A stretch of DNA of 61,642 nt. It comes from Candidatus Sumerlaeota bacterium. Its GTDB lineage: Bacteria; Sumerlaeota; Sumerlaeia; MWCT01; JAUWMI01. Shown here one piece after another: positions 33,452-42,795 of the stretch (positions are counted from its first letter, which is position 1; each line of letters begins with the position of its first letter). The position numbers and the translations under genes were made by a program. Location of the stretch: assembly GCA_030613245.1 (NCBI GenBank), contig JAUWMI010000028.1:1-61642 (forward strand), written 5' to 3'. The notes beneath the pieces were generated by a model. That model saw nothing but the letters and a program-made list of their open reading frames with translations. It searched no databases and was not told the origin of the DNA.

Positions 33452-35875
33452 ATGAAAGGAGAGATGACGTTGGCGCGGCGAAGAATGCGAAAAGCCCCAG
33501 CCGGATCGTTGGCCCAGTATCGGATTCCTGACGAGCCAGCCATTTTCCGCGCACCGGACGTTACATATCACCACCTGGTCCAGTGGACGGCCGTTACGCG
33601 CGAGAGAGAAGGTGTGTGGTTCGAGTGCGTTACCAATTCGGGCCGTCAGGTGTCTGTTGTTATTACTCCGGTATCGCCTGTGGTCTTTCGCATCCAGATG
33701 GGGATGCGAGGAGGGCAGTTCTTTCAGAGCAGTCCCATGCTGGCTCGCGCCGGCAGCCGTCCTGTGCGCTTCAGCATGAAAAAGAGAGCACAAGGCGTGT
33801 GGATTGAAACGTCGCGCGTGCGGCTCTGGGTTCGGCAGAATCCCTGGCAACTGCAGCTGTATCGCGGGGATCAGGCGATCTGGCAAGAACAGGTGGAAGA
33901 TGTTGATCTGTTCGGCAACCCGATTGTTCCAGCTCTGGGATTCATTATGGATAAGAAGGGAAAAGAGGTCGAGCGCGTTTTTGAATCCTTTGCGCTATCG
34001 TCAGAAGAACACCTCTATGGGCTGGGTGAGCGCTATACGAAGCTTGATCAGCGCGGGCAGAAAAGCGTGTCATGGAACGTTGATACGCTGGGCCTCACCA
34101 CCACTGATGCAAGCTATAAGAACATCCCGTTTTTCATGAGCTCGCGCGGCTACGGCGTGTTCATCCATGCCAGCCAGAAGATTGTGTATGAGATGGGGAG
34201 TTATTCCTCTCTCACTGCGTCGTTTTGCGTACATGCGCCCTGGCTCGACTATTTTCTCATTGCCGGTGCGAATTATAAGGAGTTGCTCTTTTATTACACG
34301 GCATTGACAGGACGGCCAGGAGTACCCCCACCTTGGTCCTTTGGTTTATGGATGTCGCGCTGCAAGTACAAGAGTATTCAGGAAGTCAAGCGCGTGGTGC
34401 AGGGATTGCGTCGCCGCGGGATTCCATGTGATGTGATTCATCTCGACCCGCTCTGGCTCAAGCATCACCGCCAATGGAAAAGCGATGGGTGCGATTTCGA
34501 GTGGAACGAACAAGCCTTTGGCCCGCTGGAAAGGACAATCGCCTGGCTGAAGAAGTGGGGTATGAGACTCTGCCTGTGGGAGAATCCCTACGTGCCGCGC
34601 GGCACTGCAATGTATCGCGAAGGAAAGGCGTGCGGATTTTTTCCACGCGATCCCACGGGCCGCGTCTGTCATCTTGATGATCCGGTTGTGCGCACACCAA
34701 TGGCACCCGTGGATTTTAGCAATCCCAAAGCAGTTGAGTGGTTTCAGGATAAACACAGGCCATTGCTCCGGGCGGGCGTCAGCATGTTCAAAACCGACTA
34801 TGGCGAGGCAATTCCAAAGCGGGCGATTTTTGCAAACGGGATGCGCGGCGATGAAATGCACAATCTCTACCCGCTGCTTTACAATCAGGCGGTATTTGAT
34901 GTGATCCGCAGCGAGACTGGCGCTGGTATTGTCTGGGGACGGTCGGGCTATGCAGGGAGCCAACGCTATCCTGTAGTCTGGAGCGGAGATAGTCGCAGCA
35001 CGTGGGAGGCAATGGTGTGCACTCTGCGCAGTGGGTTGAGCCTGGCGCTGTCAGGGGTCGCATTCTGGAGTCACGACATTGGGGGGTTCTGGGGCAAGCG
35101 TCCGTCCGAGGCGCTCTACATTCGCTGGGCGCAGTTTGGACTGCTCAGCTCGCATGCGCGGTTTCACGGTACGTCGGCGCGGGAGCCGTGGGTGTTTGGC
35201 CGGCGTGCAGTCAGTATTGTGCGCCGCTTCGCTCGACTCCGCTATTCCCTGCTTCCTTATCTTTATTCTTACGCACACGTGGCACATCAGACAGGGATTC
35301 CTCTGATGCGCCCAATGATTCTGGAATTTCCCGATGACCCGCAATGTGCACACCTGGACACGCAGTACATGCTGGGAGCGGAACTCCTTGTGGCACCGAT
35401 TTTCAGCCCGGATGGTCGGCGCACGGTGTACTTGCCGCAAGGCCGCTGGCACGATTTCTGGACGAACAAGAAGTATCAGGGGCCGGTAGTTCTTAGCTGC
35501 CAGGCGCCGCTGACTCGCATTCCTTTGTTCATTCGAGGGGATGCCATCATACCCCAGATTGTGCCACGGCAACGAATTTCTCACGCCCGATTTTCAAACC
35601 TCAGGCTCATGGTTTTTGTGGAGCGACATGCCACCTTCACCCTAAAGGACGATGATGAAGAAGTGGTATTTCATGCGACGAGGGCCAGTAAGATGATAAT
35701 GCTGCACGCCGGCGCGTCGCATAGGCGTTACCGAATTTTGTTACCCGGCATTGCGCAGCCACGGGCATTGGGCGTGGAAGGCGAGGCGCATGGCTTGCGG
35801 TGGGGCTGGAAAGCCGGCAATCTATGGGTAACGTTCCGCGCGCGAGGCCAGTGGACACTGAAGATCCGTAGTTGA
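33452..35875 (+). CDS. Glycoside hydrolase family 31 alpha-xylosidase-like enzyme
   Basis: An 807-residue protein. The N-terminal beta-sandwich covers about 45-285; the barrel starts at PPPWSFGLWMSRCKYKS. The nucleophile lies in FKTDYGEAIP (Asp449) and the acid/base in WSGDSRSTWEAM (Asp513). The KTDYGE loop and the DPLWLK metal-free substrate loop are like YicI-type alpha-xylosidases rather than maltases. No signal peptide, so a cytoplasmic enzyme for imported xylogluco-oligosaccharides or alpha-glucosides is likely. Three starts are possible (ATG 33452, ATG 33464, TTG 33470); AAAGGAG at 33455-33461 is best placed for TTG 33470, but I keep the longest frame. Confidence 0.9.
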   Translation: MKGEMTLARRRMRKAPAGSLAQYRIPDEPAIFRAPDVTYHHLVQWTAVTREREGVWFECVTNSGRQVSVVITPVSPVVFRIQMGMRGGQFFQSSPMLARAGSRPVRFSMKKRAQGVWIETSRVRLWVRQNPWQLQLYRGDQAIWQEQVEDVDLFGNPIVPALGFIMDKKGKEVERVFESFALSSEEHLYGLGERYTKLDQRGQKSVSWNVDTLGLTTTDASYKNIPFFMSSRGYGVFIHASQKIVYEMGSYSSLTASFCVHAPWLDYFLIAGANYKELLFYYTALTGRPGVPPPWSFGLWMSRCKYKSIQEVKRVVQGLRRRGIPCDVIHLDPLWLKHHRQWKSDGCDFEWNEQAFGPLERTIAWLKKWGMRLCLWENPYVPRGTAMYREGKACGFFPRDPTGRVCHLDDPVVRTPMAPVDFSNPKAVEWFQDKHRPLLRAGVSMFKTDYGEAIPKRAIFANGMRGDEMHNLYPLLYNQAVFDVIRSETGAGIVWGRSGYAGSQRYPVVWSGDSRSTWEAMVCTLRSGLSLALSGVAFWSHDIGGFWGKRPSEALYIRWAQFGLLSSHARFHGTSAREPWVFGRRAVSIVRRFARLRYSLLPYLYSYAHVAHQTGIPLMRPMILEFPDDPQCAHLDTQYMLGAELLVAPIFSPDGRRTVYLPQGRWHDFWTNKKYQGPVVLSCQAPLTRIPLFIRGDAIIPQIVPRQRISHARFSNLRLMVFVERHATFTLKDDDEEVVFHATRASKMIMLHAGASHRRYRILLPGIAQPRALGVEGEAHGLRWGWKAGNLWVTFRARGQWTLKIRS

Positions 35876-36106
35876 ATCAAAGTAAACGTTTGGCGGTCTT
35901 ATGACCGCTGTTACTTCGTAGCTGAAAGTACGCTCTTTGTGATCGCCCGACACTTTTGCGAAAATCAGCACCTTCCGCGCAGGAGAAAAGCACTTCATCT
36001 TCTGAAGATCAGTTCCTGGTTCAATTTAGTGCTTTACAAGCCTTCGAGGATGCCTTACAAGGCGTTTGTTGAGCGAAACAAGACAGATAAAAAAACGGAG
36101 TGACGG

Positions 36107-37291
36107 ATGAACAAGCCTGTTGAGGTTCCAGAGCCTGGGCCTATGCTGTCGGCCCAGCGTGAGCGCCCGCCAGTTGCAGGATTTTGGGTCCGCTGTATTG
36201 CATGCATTCTCGACGTGATTCTGCTCGGCTTCTTTGCTTACGCCATGGTGTTTGTCCTGAAGGAGCAGCTGCTTATGCTCGGCAAGCTAGCTCCATATTT
36301 TGGCCTGGCGATCATATTCTGCTATTTCTGGCTCGCGAATGGACCGGTAGGCAAAGGAAAGACCATTGGCAAGAGTCTGTTCAATATCACTACCCTTAGA
36401 TACGATGGCCAGCCTCTGGAGCTGAAAGAAGCGCTGGTACGAACGCTGGTTCAAGTGGAATACTGGCTGGCGCAGTATATCATTGTTCCGTTCTTTTTGC
36501 ACGATGTAAGCAGCCAGACGCCGCTGATGATCTCGTATACGATTGTGAATTTGGCGGTTGCGTTTCTTATTGCAAATGCCGTGCTGATTGGTGTGCACCC
36601 ATTCAAGCAGGGATTTCACGATCTGCTGGCCAGGAGCTATGTGGCCAAGGATCCTCCCCGCTTAACTGAGGAGCAGCTGGTAGCAACACCGGATGAGCGA
36701 ATGGCCAAATGGCGGCGTTCAGCGTTTCAATCGGCCGGGATTGCGTTTGTGGTAGTCCTTGTCATTTCGCTCTACAACGGATTTCGGACCGTCTATAGCG
36801 AAGGGACTATGAAGGCAATCCGGTTAACTCAAGAGGCCAGGGAATTATTTAGCATTGAGGGATTCGAGCTCGTGGCAGTGGGGGGGACGTCGCTTCCCTC
36901 AGAAGAAGAGCCGGCTGGCAGCCGTCAGGTTGAGCGCCGACAGGAACGACCCGATGACTTGGTTACCTCCACAGGCGCACCCGCGGCCAAGCCCAAGCGT
37001 TACTCATTTGCGTTTTTGTATGTCCGGTACGGTAGTATTGATGAGGAGATTCTGGAACATGACCGTTACGTTCGTGTCTTGCTTGCAGAGTCAAAGGATT
37101 GGGTGAGAGAAAAGCTGCGTACGGATCTTCAAGATATGACCGAGCAAGGACTCAATCCCGAGCGGGTAATGTTTGTCTTTGAAGAATGGCTAAATCTGGT
37201 GCTTTATAACTACAAGAATCGGGTATATCAGACGTCACTGCCCCTGGACTTGGCTATCGAGGAGTCTCCATCCTCTGCCGCTTACCCATAA
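36107..37291 (+). CDS. RDD family membrane protein
   Basis: A 394-residue protein. An RDD domain (about 22-180) begins AGFWVRCIACILDVILLGFF, where the Arg-Asp signature sits in the first membrane segment, and continues with GKTIGKSLFNITTLRYDGQPL and QGFHDLLARSYV. A fourth membrane segment near 205-222 leads into a hydrophilic C-terminal domain of about 170 residues that I do not recognise. RDD proteins have been linked to ion exchange, but this architecture is unassigned. CGGAG precedes the ATG. Confidence 0.82.
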   Translation: MNKPVEVPEPGPMLSAQRERPPVAGFWVRCIACILDVILLGFFAYAMVFVLKEQLLMLGKLAPYFGLAIIFCYFWLANGPVGKGKTIGKSLFNITTLRYDGQPLELKEALVRTLVQVEYWLAQYIIVPFFLHDVSSQTPLMISYTIVNLAVAFLIANAVLIGVHPFKQGFHDLLARSYVAKDPPRLTEEQLVATPDERMAKWRRSAFQSAGIAFVVVLVISLYNGFRTVYSEGTMKAIRLTQEARELFSIEGFELVAVGGTSLPSEEEPAGSRQVERRQERPDDLVTSTGAPAAKPKRYSFAFLYVRYGSIDEEILEHDRYVRVLLAESKDWVREKLRTDLQDMTEQGLNPERVMFVFEEWLNLVLYNYKNRVYQTSLPLDLAIEESPSSAAYP

Positions 37292-37514
37292 TCCGCTCAG
37301 CACTCATCATCTCCTGACCTGACAGTTGCAGATCAATAGGCCAACGCATGGCCCGGCGAAAGGCGTGCGGCTAGCCTTCTGGCTGGTTATCTTCTCGGTC
37401 AAGAGGGGGCGAGATCCGTCGGATAATCTCTGAGCGAATGGCAAGTGGATATTTGATATAATTGGGGTTAGCTCAATGAGGACCGAAAAATTCTTGTGTC
37501 CCTTGACAAACTGC
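37292..37514. other. Gene-free stretch upstream of the cold-shock gene
   Basis: Together with the promoter and leader (37515-37721) this makes a 430-base gap. No other gene or repeat is visible. Confidence 0.4.
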
Positions 37515-37542
37515 TTGACACTGCGATTTCTTTGCGTATGAT
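37515..37542 (+). promoter_or_regulatory. Sigma-70 promoter of the cold-shock gene
   Basis: TTGACA (37515-37520), 16 bases, then TATGAT (37537-37542). A second TTGACA lies 12 bases upstream. Transcription would begin near 37550, leaving a leader of about 170 bases, as in cspA-type genes with a temperature-responsive 5' region. Confidence 0.75.
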
Positions 37543-37721
37543 ACGTAATTCAGTTGGTTGAGGATGGCCATTTTTGGGCCCTGAAAGTTTTTACTGGCTG
37601 GTCACATGCTTAGGGAGAAAAGTTACGCTTACTTAGCAAGTCTGTGTATCGCGTTCAGTTGAATCTTCGGGCACTAAGTGGGACGGTCTTCAAATATTGC
37701 CTTCAGAAGGGCGGTGCTTGA

Positions 37722-37922
37722 ATGTCAGAAGGGAAGGTTAAGTGGTTCAATGACCGCAAAGGGTATGGGTTCATTGAGCAGGAAGACGGAAAAGACGTCT
37801 TCGTACATCACAGTGCAATTGTAGGCGACGGTTTTAAGACGCTGAAGGAAGGTCAGCGCGTGAAATTCGACGTTACTGAGGGGCCGAAAGGTCCGCAGGC
37901 AAGTAATGTTGTGACAGAATAG
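37722..37922 (+). CDS. Cold-shock domain protein (CspA family)
   Basis: A 66-residue protein with both RNA-binding motifs, [21 protein letters not shown] containing RNP1 (KGYGFI) and RNP2 (VFVHH), and the usual ending [11 protein letters not shown]. It binds single-stranded RNA or DNA and acts as an RNA chaperone. It is monocistronic: its own promoter with a long leader lies upstream and a strong terminator starts 25 bases after the stop. Confidence 0.96.
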   Translation: MSEGKVKWFNDRKGYGFIEQEDGKDVFVHHSAIVGDGFKTLKEGQRVKFDVTEGPKGPQASNVVTE

Positions 37923-37946
37923 ATGTAAAGTCGCGTAAGGCACTGC

Positions 37947-37981
37947 GTCCCATCAGAATGAAGTTCTGATGGGACTTTTTT
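37947..37981 (+). terminator. Rho-independent terminator of the cold-shock gene
   Basis: GTCCCATCAGAA (37947-37958) pairs with TTCTGATGGGAC (37964-37975) without mismatch around a five-base loop and is followed by six T residues. Confidence 0.93.
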
Positions 37982-37997
37982 GTTGGAGTGCACTTGG

Positions 37998-38050
37998 TTG
38001 CCTCAGGCGGACAGGCCACCCTGAACGCAGTGAAGAGTCTCAAGAGTATT
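37998..38050. repeat. CCTCAGGCGG / CTGAACGCAGTGAAGAGTCT dispersed repeat
   Basis: Second copy of the unit at 18585-18642, located between the convergent cold-shock and FTR1 genes. Confidence 0.7.
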
Positions 38051-38097
38051 AGGCCAGTAGAATCAAAGACTATATCTTCTTAACTGCGGAACGTGGG

Positions 38098-38940
38098 TTA
38101 CGAAGACTCGCCTTTGGGATTTCTGTAGATACTCAATAGGTAGAGACCCACTCCCAGCCAGTAAGTGATGTAAGCCAGGAGCTCGCTGAGGGAGGGGTTG
38201 CCATTATAGCCGAAAAGCGATTTGAATATCGAGCCGATCGCCCCATTCTCGTGAAGCAGCGGATAACTGCCATCCGGGTTCTGGGGGGGATTGATATCCC
38301 ATAGGTGTTCGATGATGGCAGGGATGATCCCCGCTTCGTTCAGCTCGTGCACCCCATAGGCGAGAAGCCCCGCGGCGAATATGAGCAAGAGGACGCTTGT
38401 CCATTGAAAGAATATGCGCATACTCAGCCTGTAGATCCCTTTGTAGGCGAGCAGGGTGAGAACGATCACTGCAGCCAAGCCCAAGCCGAGACCGGTCAGG
38501 AGACCTGCGGGATCCTGCAGCGCTAAGGTCCCCAAGAAGAGCACCGTCTCTACTCCCTCGCGGAAGACGGCGATAAATGCCAGGGTAGCTATGCCGAAGA
38601 GCTGCCCCCTGGAGATGGAGACTTCCACTCGCTCTTGGAGCTCCCCCTTGATCCTTCGAGCATTCCGTGCCATCCAGAAGATCATGTAGGTGAGCACTGC
38701 CGTGGCGGTGAGCGCGGCCAGGCCTTCGAAGAGTTCCTCAGCTCGGCCAGAGAGCCCACCGAAGGCCATCATGAAGATCCAGCCGAGGAAGATGCTTACC
38801 AGTATCGCAACCCCGGCGCCCAGATAGAGGTAGCGATTGAGGTCTGCTCTGTTGAGTTTGGAGAGGTAGGCCGCAATGATGCCGATGATCAATGCTGCCT
38901 CCAGCGCCTCCCTAAAGGTGATGAGAAAGCTTGCTATCAT
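38098..38940 (-). CDS. FTR1/EfeU-family high-affinity iron permease
   Basis: A 280-residue membrane protein with seven hydrophobic segments. The two iron-coordination motifs are FREALEAAL near the start and FREGVETVLFL near residue 130 (R-E-x-x-E type), which define FTR1 permeases. It moves ferric (or oxidised ferrous) iron across the inner membrane; no EfeO or EfeB partner is present. The start is ATG 38940 with AGGAGG nine bases before it; GTG 38949 is the alternative. An operator matching that of the feo operon lies just upstream, so it belongs to the same iron regulon although it is a separate transcript. Confidence 0.92.
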   Translation of the reverse strand: MIASFLITFREALEAALIIGIIAAYLSKLNRADLNRYLYLGAGVAILVSIFLGWIFMMAFGGLSGRAEELFEGLAALTATAVLTYMIFWMARNARRIKGELQERVEVSISRGQLFGIATLAFIAVFREGVETVLFLGTLALQDPAGLLTGLGLGLAAVIVLTLLAYKGIYRLSMRIFFQWTSVLLLIFAAGLLAYGVHELNEAGIIPAIIEHLWDINPPQNPDGSYPLLHENGAIGSIFKSLFGYNGNPSLSELLAYITYWLGVGLYLLSIYRNPKGESS

Positions 38941-39006
38941 CAGGAACACCTCCTGTAGTTATAGGACTAATTATTTTCGCCATTCATTCTTCTTGCGAGG
39001 GCCCAA

Positions 39007-39041
39007 ATTATAGGCAATTCTAGCAAAGCTAGGCTTGCCTA
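39007..39041 (-). promoter_or_regulatory. FTR1 promoter with DtxR-type operator
   Basis: On the minus strand TATAAT (39007-39012) forms the -10 region. The palindrome TAGGCAAGCCTA (39030-39041) covers the -35 area and a further half site TTGCCTA (39011-39017) overlaps the -10. The same palindrome, extended to 16 bases, stands in front of the regulator gene at 42135-42150. Confidence 0.75.
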
Positions 39042-39060
39042 TCTTTATGCCGAAAAATTT

Positions 39061-41082
39061 TTATACGAACGCACTTGCCAATTGAAAAAATATTACAGCC
39101 ACTATCCAGCCAAGAAGCAAAGTGTAGCCGACAGCCAGACCGGTCCAGCGCCAGTTGGTCTCTCTTTTTATAGTGGCAATTGCCGGTATACACGGAATAT
39201 AAATCAAACACATTAACATAAATGCATAAGCACTGACCGGAGTGAAGTATTGCAACAGGGCAACTCTTAATCCCTCTTGTCCCACGCCATACAAGGTGCC
39301 CAGAGTTCCTACTACTATTTCCTTTGCCAGTATGCCAAAAATTAGCGCCACGGCAGCTTGCCAGAAGCCGAACCCAGCTGGTTCTAGCAAGGGAGCAAAG
39401 AGAGAACCCAATTTGCCGATGAGACTTTCTTGTGAGGCATATTCCACACCAATTGGCAAGGAAGCCAGCAACCATATTGCCATTACGCCGGCTACAATTA
39501 TCGTGCCCGCCTTTCTCAGAAACAAGCTACCTCGCTCCCACATATGGATGAAGACGCCTTTTAGCTGTGGCATTCGATAAGGTGGCAGCTCCATGATAAG
39601 CGGCGCCACTTCTTCCTTGAAGAAGATAGTCTTAAACAGCCGGGCTATAAGAATGGCAAGTACCATGCCGGTAAGATAAAGGGAGAAGAGCACCAATCCT
39701 TGATGCTTAGAAAAGAAGGCGCCTGCAAACAGAATATAAATGGGCAGCCGGGCAGAACAGGACATCAAGGGATTCACCAGAATGGTAAGGATTCGGTCCT
39801 TTCTTGATTCCAGTGTCCTGGTGGCCATAATTCCGGGAATGTTGCAACCAAACCCTATGAGAAGCGGAATGAAGGACTTGCCGTGCAGGCCCAGTGCGTG
39901 CATGAATCTATCCATAACAAATGCCGCTCGGGCCATATAACCCGAGTCTTCCAGGATAGCTATCACCAGGAATAGGAGCATAATGTTGGGCAAAAAGACC
40001 AGTACCGATCCCACCCCGCTAATAATGCCATCTGAAACAAGCGAGGAGAGCCATACGGGGCCTCCAATAGTGGCAATTCCCGCGGAGACCGCTCCGCCTA
40101 GCCAGCCAAACAGAGCATCAATCCAATCAGCAATAGGATTGCCGAGGGCAAATACCAGCTGAAAGGTGAGCCATATCAGCGCCAGAAAGATAGGGATGCC
40201 CAGCACTTTATTCAGCACGACGCTGTCAATTCTATCAGAAACATCCAGCCGCTCTTTTATGCCTAATTTCTTCTTGCTACATTCCCTTACCAATCCATCT
40301 AAGAATCCATATCTTCTTTCTACAATAGCGGTTTCCAGGTCGTAGCCCATGTGCCGCTCCAACTTAATTCTACTTTCTAATACCCGCTGTTGTATCTCTT
40401 TACCCTGAGGCCAGGTTTTTACTTGGTCCAGCACCTCAGGGTCGCCTTCCAGCAGCTTGACCACCAGCCAGCGTAAGGGATAGGGCTTCGATAATTTCTT
40501 ATCCTTGAGTAGTTCTGATAACGTTTCTATCTCAGCTTCTATATCCCGGTCGTAATCTATCTTGAATGTAATTTCCTTTTGCTGCTCTGTGGCAGTTTCT
40601 ACGATAGCTTTTCTCAGGGCATCAATGCCTATTCCCTTGTTGGCCACAGTCTTTACTACAGGGATACCGAGGATGCTTGAAAGAGCTTCCGTATTAATGC
40701 TAACGCCTCTAGCTTCCAATATATCCATCATATTGAGATCTAGTACCAAATTGAGACCGAGCTCCAGGAATTGCGCCACCAGATAGAGATTCCGCTCCAG
40801 GTTGGAGGAATCAATTACCGCTACTACTAAGTCTGGGGTCTCGTGAAGCAGGAATTCGCGGGCTATTCTTTCATCAAGCGAATAAGCGGTCAGGCCGTAC
40901 GTTCCCGGCAGGTCAACCACCGTCACCTCAACTTCATCATAGAAGAACCTGCCCTCTTTTTTCTCTACCGTTACCCCGGGCCAGTTACCTACATGCTGGC
41001 GCGAGCCGGTGAGATTATTAAATACGGAAGTCTTGCCGGAATTAGGATTGCCGGCCAGTGCTATTCTTATTGTCTGAGCCAT
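39061..41082 (-). CDS. feoB: Ferrous iron transporter FeoB
   Basis: A 673-residue FeoB. The N-terminal G domain has the P-loop GNPNSGKTS, the switch region QHVGNWPGVTVEKKEG, G3 DLPGTYGLTAYSLDE and an NMMD motif for guanine recognition. The membrane part contains the two Gate regions, including LIGFGCNIPGIMATRT and MSCSARLPIYILFAGAFF, and ends with a hydrophobic helix. It imports Fe(II) under low-oxygen conditions. The C-terminal FeoB_associated Cys region is absent. The ATG stands six bases after the feoA stop, consistent with coupling. Confidence 0.97.
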   Translation of the reverse strand: MAQTIRIALAGNPNSGKTSVFNNLTGSRQHVGNWPGVTVEKKEGRFFYDEVEVTVVDLPGTYGLTAYSLDERIAREFLLHETPDLVVAVIDSSNLERNLYLVAQFLELGLNLVLDLNMMDILEARGVSINTEALSSILGIPVVKTVANKGIGIDALRKAIVETATEQQKEITFKIDYDRDIEAEIETLSELLKDKKLSKPYPLRWLVVKLLEGDPEVLDQVKTWPQGKEIQQRVLESRIKLERHMGYDLETAIVERRYGFLDGLVRECSKKKLGIKERLDVSDRIDSVVLNKVLGIPIFLALIWLTFQLVFALGNPIADWIDALFGWLGGAVSAGIATIGGPVWLSSLVSDGIISGVGSVLVFLPNIMLLFLVIAILEDSGYMARAAFVMDRFMHALGLHGKSFIPLLIGFGCNIPGIMATRTLESRKDRILTILVNPLMSCSARLPIYILFAGAFFSKHQGLVLFSLYLTGMVLAILIARLFKTIFFKEEVAPLIMELPPYRMPQLKGVFIHMWERGSLFLRKAGTIIVAGVMAIWLLASLPIGVEYASQESLIGKLGSLFAPLLEPAGFGFWQAAVALIFGILAKEIVVGTLGTLYGVGQEGLRVALLQYFTPVSAYAFMLMCLIYIPCIPAIATIKRETNWRWTGLAVGYTLLLGWIVAVIFFQLASAFV

Positions 41083-41088
41083 GTATTT

Positions 41089-41337
41089 TTATTCGCTTTT
41101 TGGGCGCGGTGATGATAGATACGTTACAAAGATTTTCTTGGCCATGCCGAAACCGAGTCCATATCGAGCTTCATCTCGGCTGATAATCACTGGGCCTCTT
41201 CTAACGTTGGCAATGACTTTCACAATAGTGCCTTCATAAATACCCATATGGGCCAGTCGGGAACGCAACCTGCTTCCCGCTACAATTCGGGCTACCTTAA
41301 CTTTTGCTCCTGTTGGTGTCATGCTAAGAGGTACCAT
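41089..41337 (-). CDS. feoA: FeoA-domain protein
   Basis: An 82-residue SH3-like FeoA protein (VPLSMTPTGAKVKVARIVAGSRLRSRLAHMGIYEGTIVKVI, then GPVIISRDEARYGLGFGMAKKIFV). It supports FeoB at the inner membrane. It starts four bases after the end of the regulator gene, whose 3' end carries the AGGAGG that serves it. Confidence 0.95.
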   Translation of the reverse strand: MVPLSMTPTGAKVKVARIVAGSRLRSRLAHMGIYEGTIVKVIANVRRGPVIISRDEARYGLGFGMAKKIFVTYLSSPRPKSE

Positions 41338-41341
41338 TTAT

Positions 41342-42100
41342 TCACGCATCCTCCTTTGCTGCCGATGACTGGATCTCCACGGTGATTGCCGATGCTTCTT
41401 CTTTCCTCAATGATAGATGATAGCCCTTAACGATAACATCAATTGGATCGCCTAGGGGGGCTATCTTTTCTAGCCTGACCTTTGTCCCTGGAACCATACC
41501 CATATCCAGCAAGCGTCTTTTTAGACTACTCTCAGCCGACACTCTAACCACTTTAGCCTCCTGGCCCACTTTAAGAGTGGAGAGCTTTACGTGCTCTTTG
41601 TTTACTTGGTCCCTTCCATCATCAACCTGCATAGAGTTTCCTTCCCGACAACATTTCTCCGGATGCTCGCCATGTCTTACAAAATAGTGAAATCTGGATA
41701 GCCACAGCGGTTCTCCCTCCGGGCACGTCTCAATGAACTTTATGAACTTTACAATGCGCTCCATTGTATCCTTATTAAGATAGTGTTCCACCTGACAGGC
41801 GTCTTTCACAGCAGACTCGAACTCGATACCCAATATTTCGTGAAAGAACTTCGTAAGAGTTTCATGCCTTTCATATATCTTCTTTGCCCTATCTATGCCT
41901 TGCTGGGTAAGTTCCACATAGCCATACCTTTCGTGAATCACCAGTCCTTTGTCGGCCAGGATTTTTAATGCCCCTACCACTGAGGCCGTTTTGACATTGA
42001 GGCGCTTGACAATGTTCTTTACCCTCACAACTTTTTCCTTAAGACTTGTTACCCATATTGCCTCTAAATAATCTTCAAGACTCTGTGTTAAAGATTTCAT
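41342..42100 (-). CDS. DtxR/MntR-family metal-dependent regulator with C-terminal FeoA domain
   Basis: A 252-residue regulator. LTQSLEDYLEAIWV to about residue 60 is the DtxR winged helix, IYERHETLTKFFHEILGIEFESAVKDACQVEHYLNKDTMERIVKFI is the metal-binding/dimerisation domain (His, Glu, Cys ligands), a CPEGEPLW/HPEKCC linker follows, and residues about 178-245 repeat the FeoA fold (VKLSTLKVGQEAKVVRVSAESSLKRRLLDMGMVPGTKV). It probably represses the feo genes and FTR1 when iron or manganese is sufficient. ATG 42100 has AAAAGG eight bases upstream; ATG 42118 is an alternative start. Confidence 0.92.
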   Translation of the reverse strand: MKSLTQSLEDYLEAIWVTSLKEKVVRVKNIVKRLNVKTASVVGALKILADKGLVIHERYGYVELTQQGIDRAKKIYERHETLTKFFHEILGIEFESAVKDACQVEHYLNKDTMERIVKFIKFIETCPEGEPLWLSRFHYFVRHGEHPEKCCREGNSMQVDDGRDQVNKEHVKLSTLKVGQEAKVVRVSAESSLKRRLLDMGMVPGTKVRLEKIAPLGDPIDVIVKGYHLSLRKEEASAITVEIQSSAAKEDA

Positions 42101-42121
42101 TTTTTTTGGCCTTTTCATAGT

Positions 42122-42178
42122 TTGCCTAATAATTGTTAGGCAAGCCTAACTCTACCCTTTCTTCAGGCTCTCAGTCAA
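42122..42178 (-). promoter_or_regulatory. Promoter and DtxR-type operator of the regulator-feoA-feoB operon
   Basis: The perfect palindrome GTTAGGCAAGCCTAAC spans 42135-42150; a second, overlapping pair TTGCCTAA/TTAGGCAA spans 42122-42143. On the minus strand TTGACT (42173-42178) and TAGAGT (42149-42154) are 18 bases apart, so a bound repressor would cover the start of transcription. Shared half sites with 39030-39041 argue for one regulator. Confidence 0.8.
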
Positions 42179-42331
42179 GCAAAAATTGGAAAATTTTAAT
42201 GGCTTGTAACTCAAATTATCTCAATTGTAGACGGGAAGAGATTGGAGCGTAGTGAGTCATTTTGCAAAGTGCAGTGGTAAAGCTTTCCTTGGTGCTCAGG
42301 TAGTGAATGTAGGGCGGGGCAAGAAAATAGA

Positions 42332-42420
42332 TGGTGCCGAAGCGGGGATTTGAACCCCGACGAGGTTGCCCCCACATGACCCTGAATCATGCGCGTCTGC
42401 CAATTCCGCCACTTCGGCAC
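42332..42420 (-). tRNA. tRNA-Leu (anticodon CAG)
   Basis: The minus strand from 42420 reads GTGCCGAAGTGGCGGAATTG, a class II tRNA with long variable arm. The anticodon arm is CATGA-TTCAGGG-TCATG, anticodon CAG; the T arm contains GGGGTTCAAATCCCC and the acceptor closes with CGGCAC plus an encoded CCA. Confidence 0.97.
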
Positions 42421-42795
42421 AGGAAATTGCAATGGGAGGGATAGTAAGACTATCAATTTTTAGGTAGTACAAATACCGATTTTGGGACTGGGTTGCAAGG
42501 GATTTTTATATGGCCCTCGTTCTTGCCTCGCAGGAAACGGCTATAGTGGTGAATGTTTTTGGCCGGCTTCACTATTTGGGCGACGGCTCTCCATGCCTTC
42601 GGCTGCTCATCTGGTGACTCTGGCTTTTCTTAGACTCGCTTTCAAATTGACAATTTTCAGGTATTCCGTCAAGCATCGTCTTTGTAACACAGTATGGGTG
42701 ACCAGATGGTAGAGGCATGCTCGTGCCAGTTGTAATGTTTATGGTGTGAACATGAGCTCCGATGTTCTTCGTAGCGAAAGCGAAGGAGGAAGCAC
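42421..42795. other. Gene-free stretch upstream of the ornithine cyclodeaminase gene
   Basis: About 375 bases between a divergent tRNA and the next gene. A GGAGG ribosome-binding site for the next gene stands at the end (42783-42795). I see no clear promoter or repeat. Confidence 0.45.
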
